Below, one piece after another: positions 49,812 to 58,299 of a stretch of 64,000 bases of DNA. Each line of letters begins with the position of its first letter. Positions within the stretch are counted from its first letter, which is position 1. Below the pieces are notes generated by a model, which had not been told where the DNA came from, did no database searches, and saw only the letters and a list, made by a program, of their open reading frames with translations. The DNA is taken from NCBI RefSeq assembly GCF_046506625.1, contig NZ_JBKFFP010000001.1, positions 992,001 to 1,056,000 on the forward strand, in the 5' to 3' direction. The DNA comes from Zhengella sedimenti (GTDB lineage Bacteria > Pseudomonadota > Alphaproteobacteria > Rhizobiales > Rhizobiaceae). The position numbers were made by a program, and so were the translations under genes.

Positions 49812-51085
49812 CACCGGACCTCTGGATCATTCTTGGCGTCGTCTTCTGCCTCATCCTGCTGTCGGCAACGTTTTCCGGCTCGGAAACGGCGCTGACGGCG
49901 GTTTCGCGGGCGCGCATGCATTCGATGGAAAATGCCGGCAATGCGCGGGCCGGAACCGTGAGCGCGCTGATCGAACGGCGCGACAGGATGATCGGCGCGC
50001 TGCTGATCGGCAACAACCTGGTCAACATCCTCGCCTCCTCGCTGGCGACATCGGCCTTCCTGTCGCTGTTCGGCGATGCGGGCGTGGCCTATGCGACGCT
50101 GGCCATGACGGTGCTGCTGGTGATCTTTGCCGAGGTGCTGCCCAAGAGCTGGGCGATTTCCAGCCCGGACCGTTTCTCGCTGGCGATCGCGCCGGTCATG
50201 CGCGTCTATGTCGCGGTCGTGGGGCCCCTGTCGAGCGCGGTCAACTGGATCGTGCGCCACGTGCTGGCGGTCTTCGGCGTGCGGCTGGATGCCGGCCAGT
50301 CCATGCTGAGCGCGCATGAGGAACTGCGCGGCACGATGGAGGTGCTGCATCGCGAGGGCGCCTTCGTGAAGCAGGACCGCGACCGGCTTGGCGGGCTGCT
50401 CGACCTGATCGACCTGGAAGTCTCCGACGTGATGATCCACCGCACCGGCATGCGCATGGTCAATGCGGGCGATCCGCCGGAGAAGGTGGTGCGCGAGGTC
50501 CTGGAATCACCCCATACACGCATGCCGGTGTGGCACGGCAGCACCGACAACATCGTCGGCGTGGTGCATGCCAAGGATCTCTTGCGCGCGCTGCACGACG
50601 TTGACAACGAGCCGTCGCGCATCGACATCGCCAAGGTTGCCGCCAAGCCGTGGTTCGTGCCCGACACGACCACACTGCACGACCAGCTCAATGCCTTCCT
50701 TCGGCGCAAGGCGCATATTGCCATCGTCGTGGACGAATATGGCGAGGTGGAAGGCCTGGTGACGCTGGAGGACATCCTCGAGGAAATCGTCGGCGAGATC
50801 GCCGACGAGCACGATGTCGACATGCAGGGCGTCAAGACAGAGGCGGACGGTTCCGTGGTGGTGGACGGCGCCGTGCCGATCCGTGACCTGAACAGGGCGC
50901 TGGACTGGGACCTGCCGGATGACGAGGCGACCACGATCGCCGGGCTGGTCATCCACGAGACAAAGCTCATCCCGGACGAGAAGCAGGCCTTCACCTTTCA
51001 CGGCATGCGCTTCGTGGTGCTCAAGCGGGAGAAGAACCGGATCACGAAACTGCGTATCCGGCCGCTGGAGCCGGCCAAGACCTGA
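49808..51085 (+). CDS. CNNM-type (DUF21) membrane protein with CBS pair and CorC/HlyC domain
   Basis: This 425-residue inner-membrane protein has an N-terminal DUF21 domain with about four helices (SATFSGSETALTAVSRARM is its hallmark), two CBS domains (about 200-320) and a C-terminal CorC/HlyC domain. It is often called hemolysin-like, but CNNM proteins act in magnesium or cobalt export and resistance. No toxin function is implied. It overlaps aroB by 4 bp. Confidence 0.9.
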   Translation: MTPDLWIILGVVFCLILLSATFSGSETALTAVSRARMHSMENAGNARAGTVSALIERRDRMIGALLIGNNLVNILASSLATSAFLSLFGDAGVAYATLAMTVLLVIFAEVLPKSWAISSPDRFSLAIAPVMRVYVAVVGPLSSAVNWIVRHVLAVFGVRLDAGQSMLSAHEELRGTMEVLHREGAFVKQDRDRLGGLLDLIDLEVSDVMIHRTGMRMVNAGDPPEKVVREVLESPHTRMPVWHGSTDNIVGVVHAKDLLRALHDVDNEPSRIDIAKVAAKPWFVPDTTTLHDQLNAFLRRKAHIAIVVDEYGEVEGLVTLEDILEEIVGEIADEHDVDMQGVKTEADGSVVVDGAVPIRDLNRALDWDLPDDEATTIAGLVIHETKLIPDEKQAFTFHGMRFVVLKREKNRITKLRIRPLEPAKT

Positions 51086-51106
51086 TTGCGCCGGCGGCTG
51101 CGGTAG

Positions 51107-51409
51107 TCAGCGGCGCGCAGGTTCGCCGGGCGCGCGCGCCTCGACGGCCAGCGCGTGAACGGTTCCCGCCAGTTCGGCGGCCAGCGCCGCGTTGACGGCG
51201 CGGTGGCGCTCCAGCCGGCTCATGCCGGCAAAGGCGGCGGCCGTGATGCGGACGCGGTAATGCGTCTCGCCGTCGCGGGGGAAGCGTTCGTTGTGCGGCC
51301 GGCCGGTGTGATGGTGGCCGGCATGCAGGCTGCTTTCATTGATGACGTCCAGGTGCTCCGGCGAGAACGCCTCGGTCAGCTTCGTCCTGATCGTCTCGTC
51401 CATGGACAT
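51107..51409 (-). CDS. bolA: BolA-family protein
   Basis: This 100-residue protein matches BolA: LTEAFSPEHLDVINESSLHAGHH followed by ETHYRVRITAAAFAGMSRLERHRAVNAAL. The conserved His in RHRAV and the invariant region near it bind an Fe-S cluster with a monothiol glutaredoxin. The class shapes iron signalling and morphology. The two ATGs (51409, 51403) are adjacent; I use 51409. It is convergent with the CNNM protein gene. Confidence 0.92.
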   Translation of the reverse strand: MSMDETIRTKLTEAFSPEHLDVINESSLHAGHHHTGRPHNERFPRDGETHYRVRITAAAFAGMSRLERHRAVNAALAAELAGTVHALAVEARAPGEPARR

Positions 51410-51568
51410 GGTGGCTTGCCTTTCCCATATTCGGCGCAGGGCGCGGTGAATCGGCCCTTTGACCGCGATAAAACCCGTCTTGTCAATTCTTGTATCCGCG
51501 GCGGAAGCGCCCATAATCACCCGTTCGACAACGAAGCGCCGCAACAGAGCAACCGCAACAGCCGCACG

Positions 51569-52180
51569 ATGAAGCCCTATTCGAAATATTTCGAGCGCAT
51601 CCGCGTCCGGCCCGACCCGCAGGCGGCGGCCAAGGCGGAGGCGCCTTCCTGCCAGTGGGACGGCTGCGAGGAACCGGGCACGCACCGCGCGCCGGTGGGA
51701 CGCATGGCGGAAGGGGAGTATTTCCATTTCTGCGTCGACCACGTGCGGCAATACAACAAGGGCTACAACTACTTTTCCGGCCTGTCGGATACAGACGTGG
51801 CGCGCTACCAGAAGGAGGCGCTGACCGGGCACAGGCCGACCTGGAAGCTGGGTACCAACAGCCAGACCTGGACGTCGAGCGACATGCGCTCCGGTTCGGC
51901 GGCGTCGCGGTCCCGGCTGCGCGACCCGCACGGGCTGTTCGGACAGAACGCCAACCGGCCGGATCCGGTCCGCCAGCGCAGGCTCAAGCCGCTCGAAGCC
52001 AAGGCGTTCGAGACGCTCGGACTGGATGCCAAGGCCAGCGCAAAGGACATCAAGACACGCTACAAGGAACTGGTGAAGCAGCACCACCCGGACGCCAATG
52101 GCGGCGACCGGGGCTCCGAGGAGCGCTTCCGCAACGTCATCCAGGCTTACCGATTGCTCAAGCAAGCCGGTTTCTGCTAA
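51569..52180 (+). CDS. J-domain protein (DnaJ family)
   Basis: This 203-residue protein has a C-terminal J domain with the HPD motif (KQHHPDANGG). DnaJ-type proteins stimulate Hsp70 ATPase. The N-terminal half (MKPYSKYFERIRVRPD, CEEPGTHRAPVG) is typical of a rhizobial family placed next to bolA and cobS. The N-terminal cysteines (C28, C33 and one in FCVDH) might bind metal. It is co-directional with cobS, 71 bp upstream of it. Confidence 0.85.
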   Translation: MKPYSKYFERIRVRPDPQAAAKAEAPSCQWDGCEEPGTHRAPVGRMAEGEYFHFCVDHVRQYNKGYNYFSGLSDTDVARYQKEALTGHRPTWKLGTNSQTWTSSDMRSGSAASRSRLRDPHGLFGQNANRPDPVRQRRLKPLEAKAFETLGLDAKASAKDIKTRYKELVKQHHPDANGGDRGSEERFRNVIQAYRLLKQAGFC

Positions 52181-52251
52181 GCCGGGCCGAACCGTATATT
52201 TGACCGGCGGGCAAACCGGAACGGACCGGCTTGCGCGCCGTTGGAGGCATG

Positions 52252-53238
52252 ATGAACAAGGTCGATCGCGACATCGCCAATCTCCCCGACACGACCGTGC
52301 CGGTGAAGGAAACCTTCGGATTCGATTCGGAAATGGTCGTTCCGGCCTTTTCCGCGCCGGATGCCAACGTGCCGGACCTCGACCCGGACTACATTTTCGA
52401 CAAGCAGACCACGCTGGCCATCCTGGCGGGCTTTGCCTACAACCGCCGCGTCATGGTGTCGGGCTATCACGGCACTGGCAAGTCCACCCATATCGAGCAG
52501 GTGGCCGCGCGGCTCAACTGGCCCTGCGTGCGCGTCAACCTCGACAGCCATGTCAGCCGCATCGACCTCGTCGGCAAGGACGCCATCGTCATCAAGGAAG
52601 GAAAGCAGGTCACGGAATTCCGCGACGGCATCCTGCCCTGGGCCTACCAGCACAACGTGGCGCTGGTCTTCGACGAATACGATGCCGGCCGTCCGGACGT
52701 GATGTTCGTCATCCAGCGCGTTCTGGAATCCTCCGGCCGGCTGACGCTTCTCGACCAGAGCCGCGTGATCCGGCCGCATCCGGCCTTCCGCCTGTTCGCG
52801 ACCGCCAACACGATCGGGCTTGGCGACACGACCGGGCTCTATCACGGCACCCAGCAGATCAACCAGGCGCAGATGGACCGCTGGTCCATCGTCACCACGC
52901 TCAACTACCTGCCGCATGACAAGGAAGTCGAGATCGTGCTGGCCAAGTCGCACCATTACCGCAACGAGCAGGGCCGCGACATCGTGGACCGCATGGTGCG
53001 CATGGCCGGAATGACCCGCGCCGCCTTCGTCAATGGCGACCTGTCGACGGTGATGAGCCCGCGCACGGTCATCACCTGGGCCGAGAACGCCGACATCTTC
53101 AAGGATGTGGGCATGGCGCTGCGCCTGACCTTCCTCAACAAGTGCGACGAACTGGAGCGTCCGATCGTGGCCGAGTTCTACCAGCGCTGCTTCAACGCGG
53201 AACTGCCGGAGAGCGCGGCCAACATCACGCTGAGCTGA
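52252..53238 (+). CDS. cobS: Aerobic cobaltochelatase subunit CobS (AAA+ ATPase)
   Basis: This 328-residue AAA+ protein forms, with CobT, the ATP-driven chaperone of the CobNST cobalt chelatase in aerobic B12 synthesis. Walker A is GYHGTGKST (71-79); Walker B is VFDEYDAG; sensor ATANTIG follows. ATG 52252 has GGAGG four bases upstream, better than ATG 52249. cobT begins 13 bp downstream. CobN is not in the window. Confidence 0.95.
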   Translation: MNKVDRDIANLPDTTVPVKETFGFDSEMVVPAFSAPDANVPDLDPDYIFDKQTTLAILAGFAYNRRVMVSGYHGTGKSTHIEQVAARLNWPCVRVNLDSHVSRIDLVGKDAIVIKEGKQVTEFRDGILPWAYQHNVALVFDEYDAGRPDVMFVIQRVLESSGRLTLLDQSRVIRPHPAFRLFATANTIGLGDTTGLYHGTQQINQAQMDRWSIVTTLNYLPHDKEVEIVLAKSHHYRNEQGRDIVDRMVRMAGMTRAAFVNGDLSTVMSPRTVITWAENADIFKDVGMALRLTFLNKCDELERPIVAEFYQRCFNAELPESAANITLS

Positions 53239-53251
53239 GCGCAGGAACACC

Positions 53252-55168
53252 ATGGCCGGACCCGGAGACAACCAGCGCGCGCGCAAGCAGCAGCAGGCCG
53301 AGAGCGAGGCGTTCCGCCGCTCGATCACGGCGACGGTGCGGGCGATTGCCGGCGACGGCGAACTGGAAGTGTCCTTTTCCAAGGACAAGCCGGCGCTGAC
53401 GGGCAAGGCGGCGCGCCTGCCGGACCTGCCCAAGCGGCCGAGCGCGACGGACGTGGCCGTGACGCGCGGCACCGGCGACTCCATGGCGCTTCGCAAGGCC
53501 TGCCATGACGGGCGCGTGCACATGCGCATGGCGCCCGAGGGCCGGCAGGCCCGCGCCATCTACGACGCCGTGGAGCAGGCGCGCTGCGAGGCCATCGGCT
53601 CCAACCGCATGTCCGGCGTGGCCGCCAACATCGCCACCATGCTGGAAGACAAGTACCAGCGCTCCAATCTCGCCGCCGTGACCGCGCGCGAGGAAGCGCC
53701 GCTCGAAGAAGCCGTCGCCATGATGGTGCGCGAACGGCTGACCGGCCAGCCCGTGCCGCCATCGGCGGAAAACGTCGTGGAGTTGTGGCGCGACTGGATC
53801 GAAAGCAAGGCCGGCGGCGATCTCGATGACCTGCTTGCCAAGCTCGACGACCAGCCGGCCTTCGCCCGGGCCGTCCGCAACATGCTGGTCAGCATGAACA
53901 TGTCGGACGAATACCAGGACGAGGACCAGCAGGAGGAAAGCGAGGAGAGCGAGGAGCAGGAGCAGGAACCGCAGGACCAGGGCGAGGACGGCCAGGAGGA
54001 AAGCGACGGCAGCGAGCCCTCGCAATCGGAGGAGGAACAGGCCTCCGACGAGGAGCAGCAGGCCGGCGAGATGGAAAGCGCCGACGCCACGGCCGACGAA
54101 TTCGCCGAGGACGACGACGAGGCGGAAACGCCGGGCGAGGCGCAACGCAAGGACGACCCCTTCTCGCAGATGACCGCGGAGCTCGACTACAAGATCTTCA
54201 CGGCCGATTTCGACGAGACGGTGGGCGCCGACGAATTGTGCGACGCGGAGGAACTGGAGCGTCTGCGCGCCTATCTCGACAAGCAGTTGTCCAACCTTCA
54301 GGGCGTGGTCGGACGGCTGGCCAACCGGCTGCAGCGCCGCCTCATGGCGCAGCAGAACCGGTCGTGGGATTTCGACCTGGAAGAAGGCTATCTCGACCCG
54401 GCGCGCCTGCCGCGTGTCGTCATCGACGAGATGAAGGGATCGTTCGCCTCGCTGTCCTTCAAGCGCGAGCGCGACACCAATTTCCGGGACACGGTGGTGA
54501 CGCTGGTCCTCGACAATTCCGGCTCCATGCGCGGGCGCCCGATCACGGTAGCGGCGACCTGCGCCGACATCCTGGCGCGCACGCTCGAGCGTTGCGGCGT
54601 CTCCGTGGAAATCCTCGGCTTCACCACACGGGCCTGGAAGGGCGGGCAATCGCGCGAGAAATGGCTGAAGGACGGCAAGCCGGCCAATCCTGGCCGCCTG
54701 AACGACCTGCGCCACATCATCTACAAGTCCGCCGATTCGCCCTGGCGGCGGGCCCGAAACAATCTCGGCCTGATGATGCGCGAGGGCCTCTTGAAGGAGA
54801 ACATCGACGGCGAGGCGCTGCTGTGGGCGCACAAGCGCCTGCTCGGCCGGCCCGAACAGCGCAAGATCCTGATGATGATCTCGGACGGCGCCCCGGTCGA
54901 CGATTCCACGCTGTCGGTCAATCCCGGCAACTACCTCGAAAAGCACCTGCGTGCGGTGATCGACCTGATCGAGACCAAGTCGCCGGTCGAACTGCTGGCC
55001 ATCGGCATCGGCCACGACGTGACGCGCTACTACCGCCGCGCGGTGACGATCGTGGATGCCGAGGAACTGGCGGGTGCGATGACGGAACAGCTTGCCGCGC
55101 TGTTCGAGGAGCAGGGTGCGCGCGAGCGCGGCCGGACCGGCTCCCGGGGCCTGCGCCGGGCCGGATGA
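53252..55168 (+). CDS. cobT: Aerobic cobaltochelatase subunit CobT
   Basis: This 638-residue partner of CobS has an N-terminal AAA-contact part, a very acidic linker (about residues 220-300, rich in Glu, Asp and Gln) and a C-terminal von Willebrand A domain with the MIDAS motif DNSGS. It ends REARGRTGSRG-like basic residues. It is directly downstream of cobS and overlaps a phytase-like esterase gene by 4 bp. Confidence 0.95.
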   Translation: MAGPGDNQRARKQQQAESEAFRRSITATVRAIAGDGELEVSFSKDKPALTGKAARLPDLPKRPSATDVAVTRGTGDSMALRKACHDGRVHMRMAPEGRQARAIYDAVEQARCEAIGSNRMSGVAANIATMLEDKYQRSNLAAVTAREEAPLEEAVAMMVRERLTGQPVPPSAENVVELWRDWIESKAGGDLDDLLAKLDDQPAFARAVRNMLVSMNMSDEYQDEDQQEESEESEEQEQEPQDQGEDGQEESDGSEPSQSEEEQASDEEQQAGEMESADATADEFAEDDDEAETPGEAQRKDDPFSQMTAELDYKIFTADFDETVGADELCDAEELERLRAYLDKQLSNLQGVVGRLANRLQRRLMAQQNRSWDFDLEEGYLDPARLPRVVIDEMKGSFASLSFKRERDTNFRDTVVTLVLDNSGSMRGRPITVAATCADILARTLERCGVSVEILGFTTRAWKGGQSREKWLKDGKPANPGRLNDLRHIIYKSADSPWRRARNNLGLMMREGLLKENIDGEALLWAHKRLLGRPEQRKILMMISDGAPVDDSTLSVNPGNYLEKHLRAVIDLIETKSPVELLAIGIGHDVTRYYRRAVTIVDAEELAGAMTEQLAALFEEQGARERGRTGSRGLRRAG

Positions 55169-56163
55169 GGCGCGCCCGGGCCATCGCGGCGCTCGCTGCC
55201 CTTGCCATGCTGTCAGGGACTGACGAACCGGCGGCCCGCGACTTCGACGCCGCGGTGACCGCAAGGCCCATCCACGCGTTCCGCATCGGCTCCGACGAAA
55301 ACCGTTTCGGCCCGTTCACCTTTGTGGGCGGGATGTCCCTGTCCTCAGGCCTGTCGCATTTCGGTTCCCTTTCGTCATTCCGGTTCCTCGATCCGGGATC
55401 GCGTTTCCTGGCCGTGACCGACAACGGCTTCTGGTTCGGCGGCCGTATCGAACGCGACGGCGACGGGCGCCCGGCCGGTGTTTCCGGCGGCTGGATGAGC
55501 GAGATCATGGGGCCGGACGGACGGCCGCTCGGCAGCAAGTATCAAGCCGATGCCGAAAGCCTCTCGATCTTCGGCCAGACCGCGACGGTCGGCTTCGAGC
55601 GCTATCACAGGATCACCAGCTACCGGCTGGACAATGGCCGGCCGGGACCGGCAGGAACCAGCACCGACTTCATCGTGCCAGCGCGCGAACTGCGAACCAA
55701 TCGCGGTTTCGAATGCGTGGCCCATTCGCCCGCGGAAGGGATGCTTGGCGGCGGGCGCGTGGCGGTGACCGAGAAGAGCCTCGACCGGAACGGCAACATC
55801 TTCGGCGCCGTTCTTGAGGGACCGCGGCGCGGCATGTTCACGGTCGCCAAATCCGGCGTCTACGACATCACCGATTGCGCCTTCCTGCCGGATGGCGATC
55901 TCCTGCTGCTGGAACGGCGCTATTCGCTGGCCACCGGTGTCGGCATGCAGATCCGGCGCATCGCGGGCGCCTCGATCGCAAAGGGCGCGGTGCTCGACGG
56001 CGAGATCCTGTTCTCGGGCGGGATGGAATACCAGATCGACAACATGGAAGGCATGGATGTCTGGCGCGCGGGCGACGGCACGCTGCGCCTTTCGCTGGTT
56101 TCGGACGACAACAAGTCGCTGCTGCAGCGGACGCTGTACCTGGAATTCGTCATCGCGGAATAG
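55165..56163 (+). CDS. Esterase-like-of-phytase family protein (exported)
   Basis: This 332-residue protein starts with a signal peptide (MRRARAIAALAALAMLSGTD) and matches the esterase-like-activity-of-phytase group: GGMSLSSGLSHFGSLSSFRFL, LAVTDNGFWFGG and NMEGMDVWRAGDGTLRLSLVSDDN. It is a predicted beta-propeller with Asp-rich loops. The activity is uncharacterised. Its ATG overlaps the cobT stop, but no link to cobalamin is evident. Confidence 0.85.
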   Translation: MRRARAIAALAALAMLSGTDEPAARDFDAAVTARPIHAFRIGSDENRFGPFTFVGGMSLSSGLSHFGSLSSFRFLDPGSRFLAVTDNGFWFGGRIERDGDGRPAGVSGGWMSEIMGPDGRPLGSKYQADAESLSIFGQTATVGFERYHRITSYRLDNGRPGPAGTSTDFIVPARELRTNRGFECVAHSPAEGMLGGGRVAVTEKSLDRNGNIFGAVLEGPRRGMFTVAKSGVYDITDCAFLPDGDLLLLERRYSLATGVGMQIRRIAGASIAKGAVLDGEILFSGGMEYQIDNMEGMDVWRAGDGTLRLSLVSDDNKSLLQRTLYLEFVIAE

Positions 56164-56197
56164 GCAAGGCGGCGTGCCGGACGGCCGCGCCCCGCCC

Positions 56198-56824
56198 TCA
56201 GGCGGCTTCCGGAGCCACCGGCTTCAGCCGGGTCAGAAGCGCGCCATAGGGTGCGAGCATGACGAGGCCGATGGCGATCTTGACGCAGAAATCGCCGATG
56301 GCCAGCGACACCCAGAGCGGGACTTCCGCACCCATGAAACCGACCGGAAACGCCAGCGAGCCGTCTTCCATGCCGAAGGCGGCATCGATGAAGGCGAAGC
56401 GCGCGGCGAAGGCGATGCCGAAGAAGATGACCGTGTCGATCATCGAGCCGAGCAGGGTGGAAATGAGCGGCGCGCGCCACCACGCCATGCGGCGCAGGCG
56501 GTCGAACACCGCCGTATCGAGCAGTTGCGCCACCAGGAAGGCCGAGCCGGAGGCGATCGCGATGCGCGGCGTTGCCAGCCAGACGGACAGCACGACAGCC
56601 AGCACGAAACCCGCCAGCACCACCTTGCGGGCGGCGGCCACGCCGAAGCGGCGGTTCGTCAGGTCGTTGACGAGGAAGGCGACGGGATAGGTGAAGGCAC
56701 CCCAGGTGAGGATCTCGCCCAGCCCGAAATGGGCGAACGGATACTGCACGAGGATGTTGGAAACGGCGACGACAGCCGCCATGGCGGCCACGAAGGGCAG
56801 AAGGGAACGTATCGACATACGCAT
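56198..56824 (-). CDS. yhhQ: Queuosine precursor transporter, VUT family (YhhQ)
   Basis: This 208-residue inner-membrane protein has six hydrophobic helices. Family motifs: NILVQYPF, LTWGAFTYPVAFLVNDLTNRRFG, GSAFLVAQLLDTAVFDRL and ISTLLGSMIDTVIFF. YhhQ imports preQ0 or preQ1 so that the cell can make queuosine in tRNA. ATG 56824 is preceded by AGGATAAAAAA. The leader contains a possible preQ1-like riboswitch. The gene is convergent with the phytase-like gene. Confidence 0.9.
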   Translation of the reverse strand: MRMSIRSLLPFVAAMAAVVAVSNILVQYPFAHFGLGEILTWGAFTYPVAFLVNDLTNRRFGVAAARKVVLAGFVLAVVLSVWLATPRIAIASGSAFLVAQLLDTAVFDRLRRMAWWRAPLISTLLGSMIDTVIFFGIAFAARFAFIDAAFGMEDGSLAFPVGFMGAEVPLWVSLAIGDFCVKIAIGLVMLAPYGALLTRLKPVAPEAA

Positions 56825-56852
56825 TTTTTTATCCTGGGTGATGCCACCAGCT
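56820..56852 (-). promoter_or_regulatory. Candidate preQ1-I-like riboswitch in the yhhQ leader
   Basis: The minus strand reads CTGGTGGCATCACCCAG, then GATAAAAAA just before the ATG. This fits the preQ1-I plan: short stem CTGG/CCAG, a loop with GCA that could pair with TGC overlapping the start codon, a CACC segment like the preQ1-binding loop, and an A-rich third loop. The downstream gene imports a queuosine precursor. The order of elements matches, but covariation was not checked. Confidence 0.45.
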
Positions 56853-56882
56853 AGCCGGCCGAAACCGGCGGGAAACGATGAA

Positions 56883-56908
56883 CCCGGCAAGCCGCATGGC
56901 CTGCCGGG
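56883..56908 (-). terminator. Rho-independent terminator after rpmB
   Basis: CCCGGCA/TGCCGGG with inner GCC/GGC and one mismatch forms a 10-bp stem around GCAT. On the minus strand TTCATCGTTT follows. It lies 17 bases past the rpmB stop. Confidence 0.6.
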
Positions 56909-56924
56909 CCGATGCAAGGGAAAA

Positions 56925-57218
56925 TCAGGCGGCCTGTTCGGCCAGCTTCTTGGCGATCTGCTTCTTCAGCACGCGGGCGCGCTGGGACAGGTCGTTGGAC
57001 GCCGCCTTCATCAGGAAGGCGTCAAGGCCGCCGCGATGCTCGACGCTGCGCAGGGCGGCAGCGGAAATGCGCAGGCGGTAGCTCTGGCCCATGGCTTCCG
57101 AGATCAGCGTCACCTGCACCAGGTTGGGCAGGAAGCGGCGGCGGGTCTTGTTGTTGGCGTGGCTGACATTGTTACCGGACATGACAGCCTTGCCGGTCAG
57201 TTCGCAAGCACGGGACAT
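56925..57218 (-). CDS. rpmB: 50S ribosomal protein L28
   Basis: This 97-residue ribosomal protein starts MSRACELTGKAVMSGNNVSH and has the conserved TRRRFLPNL segment. The C-terminal extension KKQIAKKLAEQAA is typical of alphaproteobacteria. AAGGTGAT lies at normal spacing before the ATG. It has its own promoter (57330-57358) and a terminator, so it is a single-gene unit. Confidence 0.97.
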   Translation of the reverse strand: MSRACELTGKAVMSGNNVSHANNKTRRRFLPNLVQVTLISEAMGQSYRLRISAAALRSVEHRGGLDAFLMKAASNDLSQRARVLKKQIAKKLAEQAA

Positions 57219-57329
57219 CTGATCACCTTTTGGTTCGTGTCTTTCGATGCAAGCCGGATGGGAGCGTGAACGCCGCTCGCGTGAACCGCGTCCAGTTCCC
57301 GGGCCTGCCTCGTGGGAAAAATCCCGCGT

Positions 57330-57358
57330 TCCATAGTGACATTGGCGCCGTGCGTCAA
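57330..57358 (-). promoter_or_regulatory. Promoter of rpmB
   Basis: On the minus strand TTGACG (57358-57353), 17 bases and TATGGA (57335-57330), a good alphaproteobacterial housekeeping promoter. It lies in the 235-bp gap between rpmB and the DUF3108 gene and leaves a leader of about 105 bases. Confidence 0.6.
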
Positions 57359-57453
57359 CCCGCATTTGCCGGGCGGCAGCCGTGACGGGCAGGGTGCGAG
57401 ACCACAACTTTGCCGGAATCGCCGCCTAGGCACAGGAACGAGGGACGTCACAG

Positions 57454-58254
57454 ATGGGACCGAACGCGATGATCCGACTGCCAACCCTATTGTGCGCGGC
57501 CGCGCTGGCAACCCTGCCCGCCACCGGCCATGCCGTGGAGGCCGGCGAGGCCTTCGTGACCGAATACACGTTTTCCCTGCTCGGGCTGCCGCTCGGCCAG
57601 TCCCATTTCAGGAGCTCGGTCGACGGCAACCGGTTCACGGTCGAAGGATCGGTGCGCAGTGCGGGGCTCGCCCTGGTCTTCGACAAGACGGTTGCGCATT
57701 CGCGTGTCGAAGGCCGCCTGACGGACAACGGTGTCGTGCCCGACAGCTATGCGATGAACTATGTCTCGGGCAAGAAGAAGCGCGCCACGGCGCTCGTCTT
57801 CCGGGACGGCAACGTGATCGAGACCCGCCTGTCGCCGAAGCCGCGGCAGAACGAGAAGCTTGTTCCGCTCACCGCCGAGCATCTCAAGGCGGTCAGCGAT
57901 CCGATGACGGCAAGCATCGTGCGCGCGGCGAGCCCGGAAGCGGTCTGCGGGCGGACGCTGCATGTCTTCGACGGCCGGATGCGCATGGATATCGCGCTGT
58001 CCAATCCGCAGACAGGGAACGTGACCATCGGCAGCTACAAGGGCCCGTCGGTCACCTGCAAGGCGAAGTTCATCCCCGTGGCCGGCTACCGCACGGACAG
58101 GAAATCCATCGAATACCTGCGCGGCAATGACGATATCAGCGTGACCTTTGCGCGCAGAGGCTCGACAGACGTCTATGCGCCGGTTAAGGCGTCGGTGCCG
58201 ACCTATATCGGGCGGCTGACGATCGCCGCGACCCGCTTCGGGCCGGCGGACTGA
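57454..58254 (+). CDS. DUF3108 domain exported protein
   Basis: This 266-residue protein has a signal peptide (cleavage after GHA, about residue 27) and then one DUF3108 domain, rich in beta strands (EYTFSLLGLPLGQSHFRSSVDG, YMNYVSGKKKRA-like). Function is unknown. The placement divergent from rpmB is common in rhizobia. GAGGGA is ten bases before ATG 57454; ATG 57469 would give a better-sized signal peptide. C-terminal cysteines (C168, C204) may pair in the periplasm. Confidence 0.78.
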   Translation: MGPNAMIRLPTLLCAAALATLPATGHAVEAGEAFVTEYTFSLLGLPLGQSHFRSSVDGNRFTVEGSVRSAGLALVFDKTVAHSRVEGRLTDNGVVPDSYAMNYVSGKKKRATALVFRDGNVIETRLSPKPRQNEKLVPLTAEHLKAVSDPMTASIVRAASPEAVCGRTLHVFDGRMRMDIALSNPQTGNVTIGSYKGPSVTCKAKFIPVAGYRTDRKSIEYLRGNDDISVTFARRGSTDVYAPVKASVPTYIGRLTIAATRFGPAD

Positions 58255-58299
58255 CACGACGGCACCGGAGCCGATCCGGCTGATGGCCGGGAGGGCGAA

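Noticed and set aside
49808..51085. Hemolysin annotation for the CNNM/CBS protein
   Set aside because: The domain layout (DUF21, CBS pair, CorC/HlyC) is a metal-transport family; no toxin feature is seen.
52181..52251. Cobalamin riboswitch before cobS
   Set aside because: The 71-bp gap is too short for a cobalamin aptamer and shows no B12-box.
53900..54150. Low-complexity GAG/CAG-rich stretch as a non-coding repeat
   Set aside because: It encodes the acidic linker that is normal for CobT.
57313..57330. GGGAAAAATCCC hairpin downstream of the rpmB promoter as an attenuator
   Set aside because: The stem is only four base pairs and no second structure was seen.
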